A stretch of 9,532 nucleotides of DNA, taken from positions 1 to 9,532 of the forward strand of contig JAJBTG010000041.1 of NCBI GenBank assembly GCA_020860985.1, written 5' to 3'. Every line of letters starts with the position of its first letter. Position 1 is the stretch's first letter. This DNA is from Oscillospiraceae bacterium. GTDB lineage: Bacteria; Bacillota; Clostridia; UBA1381. This document shows, piece after piece, positions 1-8,954 of this stretch. Below the pieces are notes generated by a model that did no database searches, had not been told where the DNA came from, and saw nothing but the letters and a program-made list of their open reading frames with translations. Position numbers and translations under genes: made by a program.

Positions 1-1
1 C

Positions 2-334
2 GTAAACTGGGATAAGACCGACCGCGACGTTGTTACCGCGCTTATCGAGATTAAGATAACCCCGCAGCGCGGCGAGGGGGTTGACAAGGTTGCGGAGAGG
101 ATATACAAGTACCCGCAGGTTAAATCGCTTTATCTGATGTCGGGCGCGTATGACCTCGCCGTAACAATAGAGGGAAAAACCATGAAAGAGGTTGCGCTTT
201 TTGTCGCCGAGAAGCTTGCGCCCATGGATTCCGTAATTTCAACGGCGACGCATTTCGTACTGAAAAAATATAAAGAGGAAGGCATTGTATTCGAGGACGA
301 TGAAAAGGATACAAGACAGGTTATAACATTATGA
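2..334 (+). CDS. Lrp/AsnC family transcriptional regulator, C-terminal part (5' truncated)
   Basis: The reading frame is open from base 2 to the TGA at 332-334 and gives 110 residues. Family members are usually about 150-165 residues, so roughly the first 50, including the winged helix-turn-helix, lie left of the window. What remains is the RAM (regulation of amino acid metabolism) ligand-binding and oligomerisation domain: a beta strand (visible residues 11-20, VTALIEIKIT), a helix (about 24-37, ending RIYKYPQV), the strand-turn motif SGAYDLAV (47-54, matching the family's G-x-Y-D effector-site turn), a second helix (60-71) and a final strand (80-88, ISTATHFVL). Such regulators bind small ligands, often amino acids, and act as dimers or octamers on promoter DNA. 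The downstream aminotransferase starts inside its stop codon, which suggests a regulator-enzyme pair. The specific effector cannot be read from the sequence. The domain assignment is strong, while the target gene is inference. Confidence 0.88.
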   Translation, partial: VNWDKTDRDVVTALIEIKITPQRGEGVDKVAERIYKYPQVKSLYLMSGAYDLAVTIEGKTMKEVALFVAEKLAPMDSVISTATHFVLKKYKEEGIVFEDDEKDTRQVITL

Positions 335-1512
335 TAGATTTAGATAAATTGGTTTCGCCGGTGGTGGATCAGCTTCCCCCGTCAGGCATCAGAAAATTTT
401 TTGATATTGCGGCTGAAATGGAGGACGCTATTTCTTTGGGCGTCGGCGAGCCGGACTTCATAACTCCCTGGGCAATACGCGAGGCGGGAATTTATTCTCT
501 TGAAAAGGGCAGAACATATTATACCGCGAACGCCGGTCTTTTGGAGCTTCGCACGGAAATATGCAGATACAATTCTCGTAAATTCGGCGTTGAATATGAC
601 CCGAGAACTGAGGTTCTTGTAACCGTCGGAGGAAGCGAGGCAATCGACGCTATGATAAGATGCGTCGTAAATCCGGGCGATGAGGTCTTAATTCCCGAGC
701 CGAGCTTTGTGTGCTACAAGCCGCTGACGGTTATGGCGGGCGGAGTTCCGGTTATTATCGAAACTAAGGAGGAGGATAATTTCAGACTTCTCCCCGAGCA
801 GCTAAAGGAAAAAATAACCGATAAAACAAAGCTGCTTATTTTGCCTTACCCGAACAATCCGACGGGCGCGGTAATGTCAAGGGCGGATCTTGAGGCTATC
901 GCAGAGGTTTTGAAGGACACAAATGTTCTTGTTCTTTCCGATGAAATTTACGGCGAGCTGCGCTATAGCGACGAGCCGCACACAACCTTTTCGGCGATTG
1001 ACGGGATGAAAGAAAGAACGGTTGTAGTAAACGGCTTCTCAAAGGCGTTCGCTATGACGGGCTGGCGTTTGGGATATGCAACCGGCCCCGCGCGGCTTAT
1101 TAAGCTTATGACAAAGGTTCATCAATTCGGAATTATGTCCTCCCCGACAACAAGTCAGTACGCGGCAATCGAGGCTCTTCGGAGCTGCGACAACGATGTT
1201 GAGGAAATGCGCCGCGAATATAATTACCGCCGCCGCTGTATAGTGGATGGATTTCGAGATATGGGATTCTCCTGCTTTGAGCCATACGGCGCTTTCTATG
1301 TGTTCCCGTGCATTAAGTCAACGGGAATGGGCAGCGAGGAATTTTGCGTAAAGCTTCTCAATGAGGAGCAGGTGGCGGTGGTTCCCGGCAGCGCTTTCGG
1401 TGAGAGCGGCGAGGGATTTGTGCGCTGTTCTTACGCGTATTCGATAGAGAAAATTCAGGAAGCGTTGGAGCGAATAAGCAAATTCGCGGAGAAACACAGA
1501 GTGATAAAGTAG
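331..1512 (+). CDS. Pyridoxal phosphate-dependent aminotransferase, class I/II
   Basis: This is a complete 393-residue protein, the normal length for fold-type I, subgroup I-alpha/gamma aminotransferases (AspC, PatA and AraT-like). Visible landmarks in order are the phosphate-site turn GGSEAID (100-106), PNNPTGAV (174-181) with the conserved Asn and Pro, SDEIYGEL (203-210) with the PLP-ring Asp204 and Tyr207, the Schiff-base lysine Lys238 in NGFSKAFAMTGWRLGY (234-249) with Arg246 for the cofactor phosphate, and Arg365 (FVRCSYA) expected to bind the substrate carboxylate. It should move an amino group between an amino acid and a 2-oxo acid in the cytosol. The sequence does not settle whether the substrate is aspartate, aromatic or branched. 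The ATG at 331 overlaps the regulator's stop by four bases and has only a weak purine-rich site before it (about 313-320), so translational coupling is likely. Class is very secure; substrate is unknown. Confidence 0.93.
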   Translation: MIDLDKLVSPVVDQLPPSGIRKFFDIAAEMEDAISLGVGEPDFITPWAIREAGIYSLEKGRTYYTANAGLLELRTEICRYNSRKFGVEYDPRTEVLVTVGGSEAIDAMIRCVVNPGDEVLIPEPSFVCYKPLTVMAGGVPVIIETKEEDNFRLLPEQLKEKITDKTKLLILPYPNNPTGAVMSRADLEAIAEVLKDTNVLVLSDEIYGELRYSDEPHTTFSAIDGMKERTVVVNGFSKAFAMTGWRLGYATGPARLIKLMTKVHQFGIMSSPTTSQYAAIEALRSCDNDVEEMRREYNYRRRCIVDGFRDMGFSCFEPYGAFYVFPCIKSTGMGSEEFCVKLLNEEQVAVVPGSAFGESGEGFVRCSYAYSIEKIQEALERISKFAEKHRVIK

Positions 1513-3147
<1,635 letters not shown>

Positions 3148-3183
3148 CGGATTGGTTATTCGTATGGGAAATTTATGTATGTC

Positions 3184-3190
3184 GGGGAGG
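3184..3190 (+). promoter_or_regulatory. Ribosome binding site that selects a TTG start
   Basis: GGGGAGG lies eight bases before a TTG at 3199-3201. The codon directly before the TTG, in the same frame, is TAA (3196-3198), and the next in-frame ATG is residue 22, inside the first membrane segment. TTG is therefore the only sensible start for the first ABC subunit. Confidence 0.8.
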
Positions 3191-3198
3191 TAAATTAA

Positions 3199-4947
3199 TT
3201 GAAGCAGTATTGGAAATACATAAAGCCGTATTTGCCGTTTTTTATACTGGGACCTGTTTTGATGCTTACCGAGGTCGCGGGTGAAATTGTGCTGCCGAAA
3301 ATTATGGGCACAATGATAGATAACGGTATCGGCGACGCCGCGGCGGGATTCGGTGTGGGATATATACTTTCCCGCGCGTCAATGATGATTGGGTTTATAG
3401 CGCTGATGATAATCGGCGGCATAGGAGGACATTATTTTTCGATTAAAGCCGCGGTAAATTTCAGCGCTGATTTAAGACAGGGCGTTTTTGAAAAGGTGCA
3501 GAGGTTTTCGTTTAAGAACATCGACGGCTTTTCAACCGGCTCCCTTGTTACAAGGCTCACAAACGACATCACGCAAATGCAGAATATGGTGAGAATGCTG
3601 TTGATTATGGCTATGCGTTCTCCCGGTATGCTTGTCGGCGGAATTATTATGGCTTGCTCCATAAACAAGCGCCTCGCGCTTGTGCTCGTGGTGATTATTC
3701 CGTTGCTCGCGATTGTTATAGCGGCGCTGTTAAGAACGGCATTTCCACGCTTCGGCGTAATGCAGAAAAAGCTGGATAATCTTAATTCCGGCGTGCAGGA
3801 GAATATAACAAACGTAAGAGTTATAAAGTCGTTTGTAAGACAGAAATTTGAAACGGAAAAGTTTGCGGCGGCAAACGACGATTTGATGAACTCAACTTTA
3901 AGCGCAATGAAAATAGTTGTAACGACCATGCCCGCCGTTACGCTTGCTATGAATATAACCACTCTTGTTGTGGTATGGACGGGCGGCGGCTTTGTTGTAA
4001 ACGGCAGTATGGGTGTCGGAGAGCTTACGGCGTTCACTACATATATTACTCAAATACTTATGTCCTTGATGATGGTTTCGATGCTGTTTTTGCAGCTTTC
4101 GCGCGCGCTTGCATCGTCGGCGAGAGTGAGCGAGGTGCTTAAAACCGAGGTTGATTTGACCGATGAAAATTCGGCGGCAAAGGATAAAATCGTTACGGAG
4201 GGCAGAGTTGAATTTAAAAACGTGTCCTTTAAGTATTACGAAAACCGCAAGGATAATATTTTGGATAATATATCCTTTACGGCGAACCCGGGCGAGGTTG
4301 TCGGCATAATCGGTACGACCGGCTCCGGTAAGTCCTCGCTTGTGCAGCTTATCCCGCGTCTGTATGACGTGAATGAGGGAGAGGTGCTTGTTGACGGAGT
4401 GAACGTAAAGGACTACAGTCTAAGACATCTTCGCGACGGCGTGGGTATGGTTTTGCAGAAAAACGTGCTTTTCAGCGGGTCAATAGAGGAAAATCTGAGA
4501 TGGGGCGACGAGAACGCGTCAACAGAGGAAATCCGCGCGGCTGCCGAGGCAGCTCAGGCGGACGGTTTTGTAACGGCGTTTACCGACGGCTACGGAATGG
4601 AGCTTGGACAGGGCGGCGTAAATGTGTCGGGAGGACAAAAGCAAAGACTTTGTATCGCCCGCGCGCTGCTTAAAAAGCCGAAAATTCTCATTCTTGACGA
4701 TTCCACCAGCGCCGTTGACACCGCAACCGAGGCGAGGATAAGACAGGCGTTTTCAACGAGCCTCAAGGACTCGACAAAAATAATAATCGCGCAGAGAATT
4801 TCGTCCGTAATAGATGCGGATAAGATAATAGTTTTGGAGGACGGTGCCGTTGCCGGTATCGGAAATCACAAGGCTCTTATGCAAAGCTGCGCGGAATACC
4901 GCGATATTTACTATTCGCAGATGGACAAAGAAAAGGAGGTGTCGTGA
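3199..4947 (+). CDS. ABC exporter half-transporter, subunit with degenerate ATP site
   Basis: This 582-residue protein fuses a membrane domain to a nucleotide-binding domain, as in type I (type IV fold) ABC exporters. About six membrane segments lie near residues 13-35, 58-78, 132-153, 158-178, 243-266 and 273-298. The coupling-helix region is FSTGSLVTRLTNDI (111-124). The ATPase half has Walker A GTTGSGKS (372-379, Lys378), the Q-loop Gln420, the signature VSGGQ (476-480), Walker B LILDD (497-501) and the D-loop SAVD (504-507). The general base is Asp501 instead of Glu, and the H-loop position is Gln532 (IIAQRIS) instead of His. This subunit therefore probably binds ATP but hydrolyses it poorly. 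Heterodimeric exporters such as TM287/288, BmrCD and LmrCD have one subunit of this kind. Its partner starts one base after its stop. The substrate (drug, peptide or lipid) cannot be inferred. No multidrug regulator gene sits beside it in the window. Confidence 0.95.
   Translation: MKQYWKYIKPYLPFFILGPVLMLTEVAGEIVLPKIMGTMIDNGIGDAAAGFGVGYILSRASMMIGFIALMIIGGIGGHYFSIKAAVNFSADLRQGVFEKVQRFSFKNIDGFSTGSLVTRLTNDITQMQNMVRMLLIMAMRSPGMLVGGIIMACSINKRLALVLVVIIPLLAIVIAALLRTAFPRFGVMQKKLDNLNSGVQENITNVRVIKSFVRQKFETEKFAAANDDLMNSTLSAMKIVVTTMPAVTLAMNITTLVVVWTGGGFVVNGSMGVGELTAFTTYITQILMSLMMVSMLFLQLSRALASSARVSEVLKTEVDLTDENSAAKDKIVTEGRVEFKNVSFKYYENRKDNILDNISFTANPGEVVGIIGTTGSGKSSLVQLIPRLYDVNEGEVLVDGVNVKDYSLRHLRDGVGMVLQKNVLFSGSIEENLRWGDENASTEEIRAAAEAAQADGFVTAFTDGYGMELGQGGVNVSGGQKQRLCIARALLKKPKILILDDSTSAVDTATEARIRQAFSTSLKDSTKIIIAQRISSVIDADKIIVLEDGAVAGIGNHKALMQSCAEYRDIYYSQMDKEKEVS
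4933..4940 (+). promoter_or_regulatory. Ribosome binding site that selects the second ABC subunit start
   Basis: AAGGAGGT sits inside the last codons of the first ABC gene, eight bases before the ATG at 4949-4951. It overrides a longer reading frame that is open back to an ATG at 4844, which would run for about 100 bases inside the upstream gene without a comparable site. Confidence 0.85.
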
Positions 4948-4948
4948 T

Positions 4949-6784
4949 ATGCCTCCGGTTATGCCTGCGGGAAATAAAAATGAAAAACGATATTCGAAAA
5001 AACAGAAACCGAAAAACACAAAAGCAACCGTAAAAAGACTTTTTTCCTATTTGAGGAATGAGCGTCATAAAATCGCGGCGGCTGTTTTCTGCGTTATTAT
5101 AAGCTCGGCTTCGGCGCTTTGCGGTTCATATCTTTTAAGACCTATTATAAACGGTCTTACGGATACTTCCAAGACAGCCGAGGAGAAAATCGCGTCATTG
5201 CTTGCGGGGCTTGCCGTAATGGCGGTTGTGTACTTTGTCGGCGTTGCGGCGACGTATACGCAGTCGCGCATTATGATAGGCGTGTCGCAGGGTACGCTGA
5301 ACAAGATAAGAGCCGATTTGTTTGAAAAGCTCCAGAAGCTGCCGGTAAGATATTTTGACACCAACGCCACCGGCGATATAATGAGCCGTTTCACGAACGA
5401 TGTCGATATAATCGGTGAAATGCTCAATTCCACGCTTGTGCAGATTTTCTCGGGAACTATATCGCTGGTGGGAACACTTGTGCTTATGCTGTACACCAAC
5501 TGGGTTCTCGCGCTTGTGACGATTATATTTTCACCCATAATCGCGAAGGTGGGAGCGACAATCGCCGGACGTTCGCGAAAATATTTCAGCGCACAGCAAT
5601 CGGCGCTCGGTGATGTAAACGGTTATATTGAAGAAATCGTAACCGGTCAAAAGGTAGTAAAGGTGTTCAATCACGAGGATAAGACCGTTGAGGAATTTTC
5701 GGACCTTAATACCGAGCTTAGAAATGTCCAGGTCAAAGCGCAGTTTATCGGCGGAATTATGGGACCGTGCATGAACGCTATGGGACAGGTAAATTACACG
5801 CTTACAGCTTGCGTCGGCTCGATAATCGCTTTTATGTCGCGTTGGGGCGGCGGAGTGCCGTTCGCAAGTCTTGACATAGGCGGACTTACAGTATTCGTAA
5901 ACTTTTCAAGACAGTTTTCACGTCCTATAAACGAGCTTTCGCAGCAGCTTACAAATATTATGTCGGCGCTTGCGGGCGCGGAGCGCGTGTTTACGGTTAT
6001 GGACGAGGAAAGAGAAAAGGACGAGGGCAAAAAAATCGAGCTTAAAAATGTGCGCGGCGACGTTGTTGTGGAGAATGTTACATTCGGCTACAATCCCGAT
6101 AAGACAATTTTGAAGAATGTTTCGATATACGCGCACCCCGGTCAGAAAATTGCACTCGTCGGTTCCACCGGTGCCGGTAAAACAACGATTACAAATCTTA
6201 TCACAAGATTTTATAATATAAACGAGGGTAAAATAACTATTGACGGAGGGGATATAAAGGATATAAGCCTTGAAAGTCTGCGTGAAAATATAGCAATGGT
6301 GCTTCAGGATACGCATCTGTTTACGGGTACCATCATGGAAAACATCCGCTACGGCAGACTTGACGCGACGGATGAAGAGGTTCGCCGTGCCGCGCTTACA
6401 TCATGCGCGCATATCTTTATCAAAAATATGCCGGATGGTTACGACACAATGCTCACGGGCGACGGCTCAAACCTTTCGCAGGGTCAGCGCCAGCTTATAA
6501 ATATCGCGCGCGCCGCGCTGTCAAAGGCTCCGATACTTGTGCTTGACGAGGCTACAAGCTCCGTCGATACAAGAACGGAAAGAGATATAAATGAGGCTAT
6601 GGACGCGCTGATGGAAAACAGAACGACGTTCGTAATCGCACACCGACTTTCAACAATAAGAAACGCGGACGCAATTATGGTTTTGGAAAACGGTGAAATA
6701 ATAGAGCGCGGCAGTCATGATGAGCTGCTTGAGCAAAAGGGAAGATATTACGAGCTTTATACGGGCTTGAAGGAATTAGACTAA
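4949..6784 (+). CDS. ABC exporter half-transporter, catalytically intact subunit
   Basis: This 611-residue exporter half has a lysine-rich N-terminal tail (residues 1-40, about a dozen Lys/Arg) before the first membrane segment (41-63). Further membrane segments lie near 85-104, 161-182, 185-205, 277-298 and 308-322. The conserved intracellular loop is RYFDTNATGDIMSRFTNDVD (134-153). The ATPase domain (about 366-611) has the A-loop Tyr381, Walker A GSTGAGKT (405-412, Lys411), the Q-loop Gln453, the signature LSQGQ (509-513), Walker B ILVLDE (529-534) with catalytic Glu534, the D-loop SSVD (537-540) and the H-loop His565 (VIAHRLST). In the dimer, its Walker motifs would pair with the normal VSGGQ of the upstream protein to form the active site. 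Its LSQGQ, with Gln for the first Gly of LSGGQ, would face the upstream protein's Asp501/Gln532 to form the weak site. The start at 4949 is chosen from the ribosome binding site. One base separates it from the upstream stop, so a coupled 1:1 product is expected. Confidence 0.95.
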   Translation: MPPVMPAGNKNEKRYSKKQKPKNTKATVKRLFSYLRNERHKIAAAVFCVIISSASALCGSYLLRPIINGLTDTSKTAEEKIASLLAGLAVMAVVYFVGVAATYTQSRIMIGVSQGTLNKIRADLFEKLQKLPVRYFDTNATGDIMSRFTNDVDIIGEMLNSTLVQIFSGTISLVGTLVLMLYTNWVLALVTIIFSPIIAKVGATIAGRSRKYFSAQQSALGDVNGYIEEIVTGQKVVKVFNHEDKTVEEFSDLNTELRNVQVKAQFIGGIMGPCMNAMGQVNYTLTACVGSIIAFMSRWGGGVPFASLDIGGLTVFVNFSRQFSRPINELSQQLTNIMSALAGAERVFTVMDEEREKDEGKKIELKNVRGDVVVENVTFGYNPDKTILKNVSIYAHPGQKIALVGSTGAGKTTITNLITRFYNINEGKITIDGGDIKDISLESLRENIAMVLQDTHLFTGTIMENIRYGRLDATDEEVRRAALTSCAHIFIKNMPDGYDTMLTGDGSNLSQGQRQLINIARAALSKAPILVLDEATSSVDTRTERDINEAMDALMENRTTFVIAHRLSTIRNADAIMVLENGEIIERGSHDELLEQKGRYYELYTGLKELD

Positions 6785-6788
6785 AAGA

Positions 6789-6794
6789 GAGGAG
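6789..6794 (+). promoter_or_regulatory. Ribosome binding site favouring ATG at 6803 over TTG at 6800
   Basis: GAGGAG at 6789-6794 is eight bases from the ATG at 6803 but only five from the in-frame TTG at 6800. The strong-site genes of this run use eight-base spacing, so the ATG is preferred. The two choices differ by one residue. Confidence 0.65.
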
Positions 6795-6802
6795 TCACAT
6801 TG

Positions 6803-8941
6803 ATGAAGGTATACCAAATGATATACACCTCTGTCCGCCACAGTCTTTCGGACAGCGCGCTGGGACTCGCGAACCAGTCGGGACTGAGAGTGTATTCCTG
6901 TACGCAGGGTATCACAAGGGATAACATAAACGAGCTTATTCGTTTCTCCGGCTACAAGCTGCCGAAGAATAATAAGACGGCTTATTCCGAGGTTATGGGC
7001 GACCCGTCGGTACCGGATTTGTTTCCGAAAACATTTAGAGCGCTGCGCTTATCCGACGGCAGGTATGCGGTGGTTCAGTCGGTATTTTCGGGAGTGGATT
7101 TTCAGAGTCAGCCGGGAAATTTCTTTGCCCATGCTTTCGTTTTTGATGAGGTGCCGGACGATTTCGTTCCGGAGCTGTATTACGGAAGTAAGGAGTTTAA
7201 GACCTATTTGACCACGAATGAGGCGGAAAATGAGCTTGTGCATTACCTGCCTGAGCTTGACGATATTAAGCCGGAGGAGGGGTTTGAACAGAAGATTCTC
7301 GACTTTATAGAGGAGCATAAAAAAGAAATGTCCTACCTTGTAAGTAAGGCGTTGGTGCTTCTCACATCCGAAACCGTTAAAAATATCTGCGTCGCGACCG
7401 ACAGCGAGGAAAAAACGGCGCTCTACCTTATCGCGCTGAAATATCTTTTGCCGCGCGATATTTCCGAAAACGTTGGAATATCGACATATAATGTATATCT
7501 TCCGTCAGAGAAACAGCATAATATTGTTTTCCACGGTACAATAAAGGGTAAGAATAATATAACGGACCAGGCTATACAGACGCGGGAAAGCTGCCTGTAT
7601 ATGGATATGGAAAAAACCGATATTATAAAAAATGAGCCGTTGACATTATTTCAGTTCCCGATAAAAACACTGAGAGAAAAATACAATAAATATAAATTTA
7701 ATTCGGTAACATCGCTGCTTGATTGGTTCGCAACGCATGAGGAAATCTCAAAGCCCGGAATGGGCGGAAAGCTCCTCAGCCTGAAAAAGTCCGGCGGCGA
7801 CAGGATTTTTGCGATGCGCGCAAGCGAGATTTATCCGCTCGTTTCCAAAGAGGAAATGTCGGGCGTGCGTTTTGAAATAACCAAGGTTATGTATGACAAT
7901 ATATCGCTTTTCCCCGATGAGGTGGAAAGCGTTACGGACGCATATATGGGGCAGTGCATAGATAAGCTGTGCGTGGGACAGAGCTACGATATTGAAAATA
8001 TGCTTTCAAAAGGGGAAAATTCCAAAATCCAAGCAAAGCTGCTGAAAGAAAAAATCCCCGCATATATGTATAAAATTAAAAACAGCATGGAAACTTTGGG
8101 CGAAAAAAATAAGCTTGTGCTTTTGAGCTTTTTCGCCGAGGTTAAGCATGAAACGGAAATTAAGACATGGAAGGAATTTTTCGGAACAAAGGAAAATATA
8201 AGTATATTTGTGGAAATGGCGGCACCCTCCGTTATAACGGGAATAGGGGTGCGTGTGTTCACGGCTCCGTCAGGCTGGAACAATTCGGACTTGAGCGAGC
8301 TTGTGGCATATTTTGATTCGTCAACGCAGGACGAGAATATCAAGAGAAGCTGCTTAAAATATATTTACAGAAATGAGGACGAGGATTGGGAAAGCTACGG
8401 TATAACCCTTGTTAAGCATACGAAAACGCGCGGTGAGCAGGAGCGCGATATGGAAAATATTCATAAGATGCTTGCAAAGGTAGGTTATATACCGTACCAG
8501 CGCAACACCTACCGCGATTTGAAGCGCGAGGTAACAAACGATATGAACGACAGCAATTCTCCGCTGCTGCTTTCGCGTCTGCTTGACTCTGTATATAAAT
8601 GGCAGAACAAATACGGCAATCAGTCAGCCACGGAAAAGGCGGCGGAAAAGGTTCGCAGTCTGCTTTTGGAGATGAAGAAAACGGAACGAAGCTGCTATAA
8701 TTTTATAATTCCCAAGCTTGCGCTTGAAATTATAGAATCGCAGGGGCATTATCATGAGATAATAATAAATACCGAAACAATGCCCGCAAGCTTCTGGAAT
8801 TGGTTTCTTATCGGATATAACCGATGTAAACGCGACGACGCGCTTATAGCATATACAAGAGTATATTCGGCAAGCAAAAAGAAAATATCAAAGCTGCCGA
8901 TAAGACAGAAAATGAGAGAAACATTTCAAAATGTAGAATAG
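6803..8941 (+). CDS. Large protein with GAP1-like (GTPase-associated protein 1) N-terminal domain
   Basis: This 712-residue cytosolic protein has no signal peptide and no membrane span. I recognise the N-terminal region as resembling GAP1-N domains. It opens with QMIYTSVRHSLSDSALGL (5-22), a Tyr-Thr-Ser strand followed by a Leu-Ser turn, and carries the diagnostic-looking GNFFAHAFVF (105-114). A strand comes before it (LSDGRYAVVQSVFSGVDF, 83-100) and a Pro/Asp-rich loop after it. In the published description of GAP1 proteins, they accompany predicted GTPases in NTP-dependent conflict or signalling systems; that is family knowledge from memory and not visible here. The middle (about 160-345) is helical and mixed. 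The C-terminal half (about 345-712) is rich in Lys, Glu and Leu and looks like helical repeats, for example SRLLDSVYKWQNKYGN (591-606) and ASFWNWFLIGYNRC (662-675). No Walker A, nuclease or protease motif was found, so it is more likely a scaffold, sensor or adaptor than an enzyme. It lies 18 bases after the ABC pair. An unrelated uncharacterised clostridial family is the alternative. Confidence 0.6.
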   Translation: MKVYQMIYTSVRHSLSDSALGLANQSGLRVYSCTQGITRDNINELIRFSGYKLPKNNKTAYSEVMGDPSVPDLFPKTFRALRLSDGRYAVVQSVFSGVDFQSQPGNFFAHAFVFDEVPDDFVPELYYGSKEFKTYLTTNEAENELVHYLPELDDIKPEEGFEQKILDFIEEHKKEMSYLVSKALVLLTSETVKNICVATDSEEKTALYLIALKYLLPRDISENVGISTYNVYLPSEKQHNIVFHGTIKGKNNITDQAIQTRESCLYMDMEKTDIIKNEPLTLFQFPIKTLREKYNKYKFNSVTSLLDWFATHEEISKPGMGGKLLSLKKSGGDRIFAMRASEIYPLVSKEEMSGVRFEITKVMYDNISLFPDEVESVTDAYMGQCIDKLCVGQSYDIENMLSKGENSKIQAKLLKEKIPAYMYKIKNSMETLGEKNKLVLLSFFAEVKHETEIKTWKEFFGTKENISIFVEMAAPSVITGIGVRVFTAPSGWNNSDLSELVAYFDSSTQDENIKRSCLKYIYRNEDEDWESYGITLVKHTKTRGEQERDMENIHKMLAKVGYIPYQRNTYRDLKREVTNDMNDSNSPLLLSRLLDSVYKWQNKYGNQSATEKAAEKVRSLLLEMKKTERSCYNFIIPKLALEIIESQGHYHEIIINTETMPASFWNWFLIGYNRCKRDDALIAYTRVYSASKKKISKLPIRQKMRETFQNVE

Positions 8942-8954
8942 GGGAGAAGTTAAA

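Noticed and set aside
3164..3193. A nine-codon open frame (ATG at 3164) in the gap before the ABC pair, considered as a leader peptide.
   Set aside because: It has no ribosome site of its own, no runs of a single amino acid codon, and no hairpins that would make an attenuator.
3432..4037. A 201-residue minus-strand open frame opposite the first ABC gene, plus a similar one at 5065-5538 opposite the second.
   Set aside because: Both are antisense to conserved membrane domains. Their apparent hydrophobicity comes from the complement of membrane-segment codons. No ribosome site or family match is apparent.
4844..4948. A 35-residue N-terminal extension of the second ABC subunit, starting at the ATG at 4844.
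   Set aside because: It lies wholly inside the upstream coding sequence, lacks a good ribosome site, and does not look like an exporter N-terminus. The ATG at 4949 has AAGGAGGT eight bases before it.
8942..8954. A terminator or boundary between the GAP1-like gene and the membrane-protein gene.
   Set aside because: The 13-base gap holds only the tail of a ribosome binding site and an A/T spacer, with no room for a hairpin.
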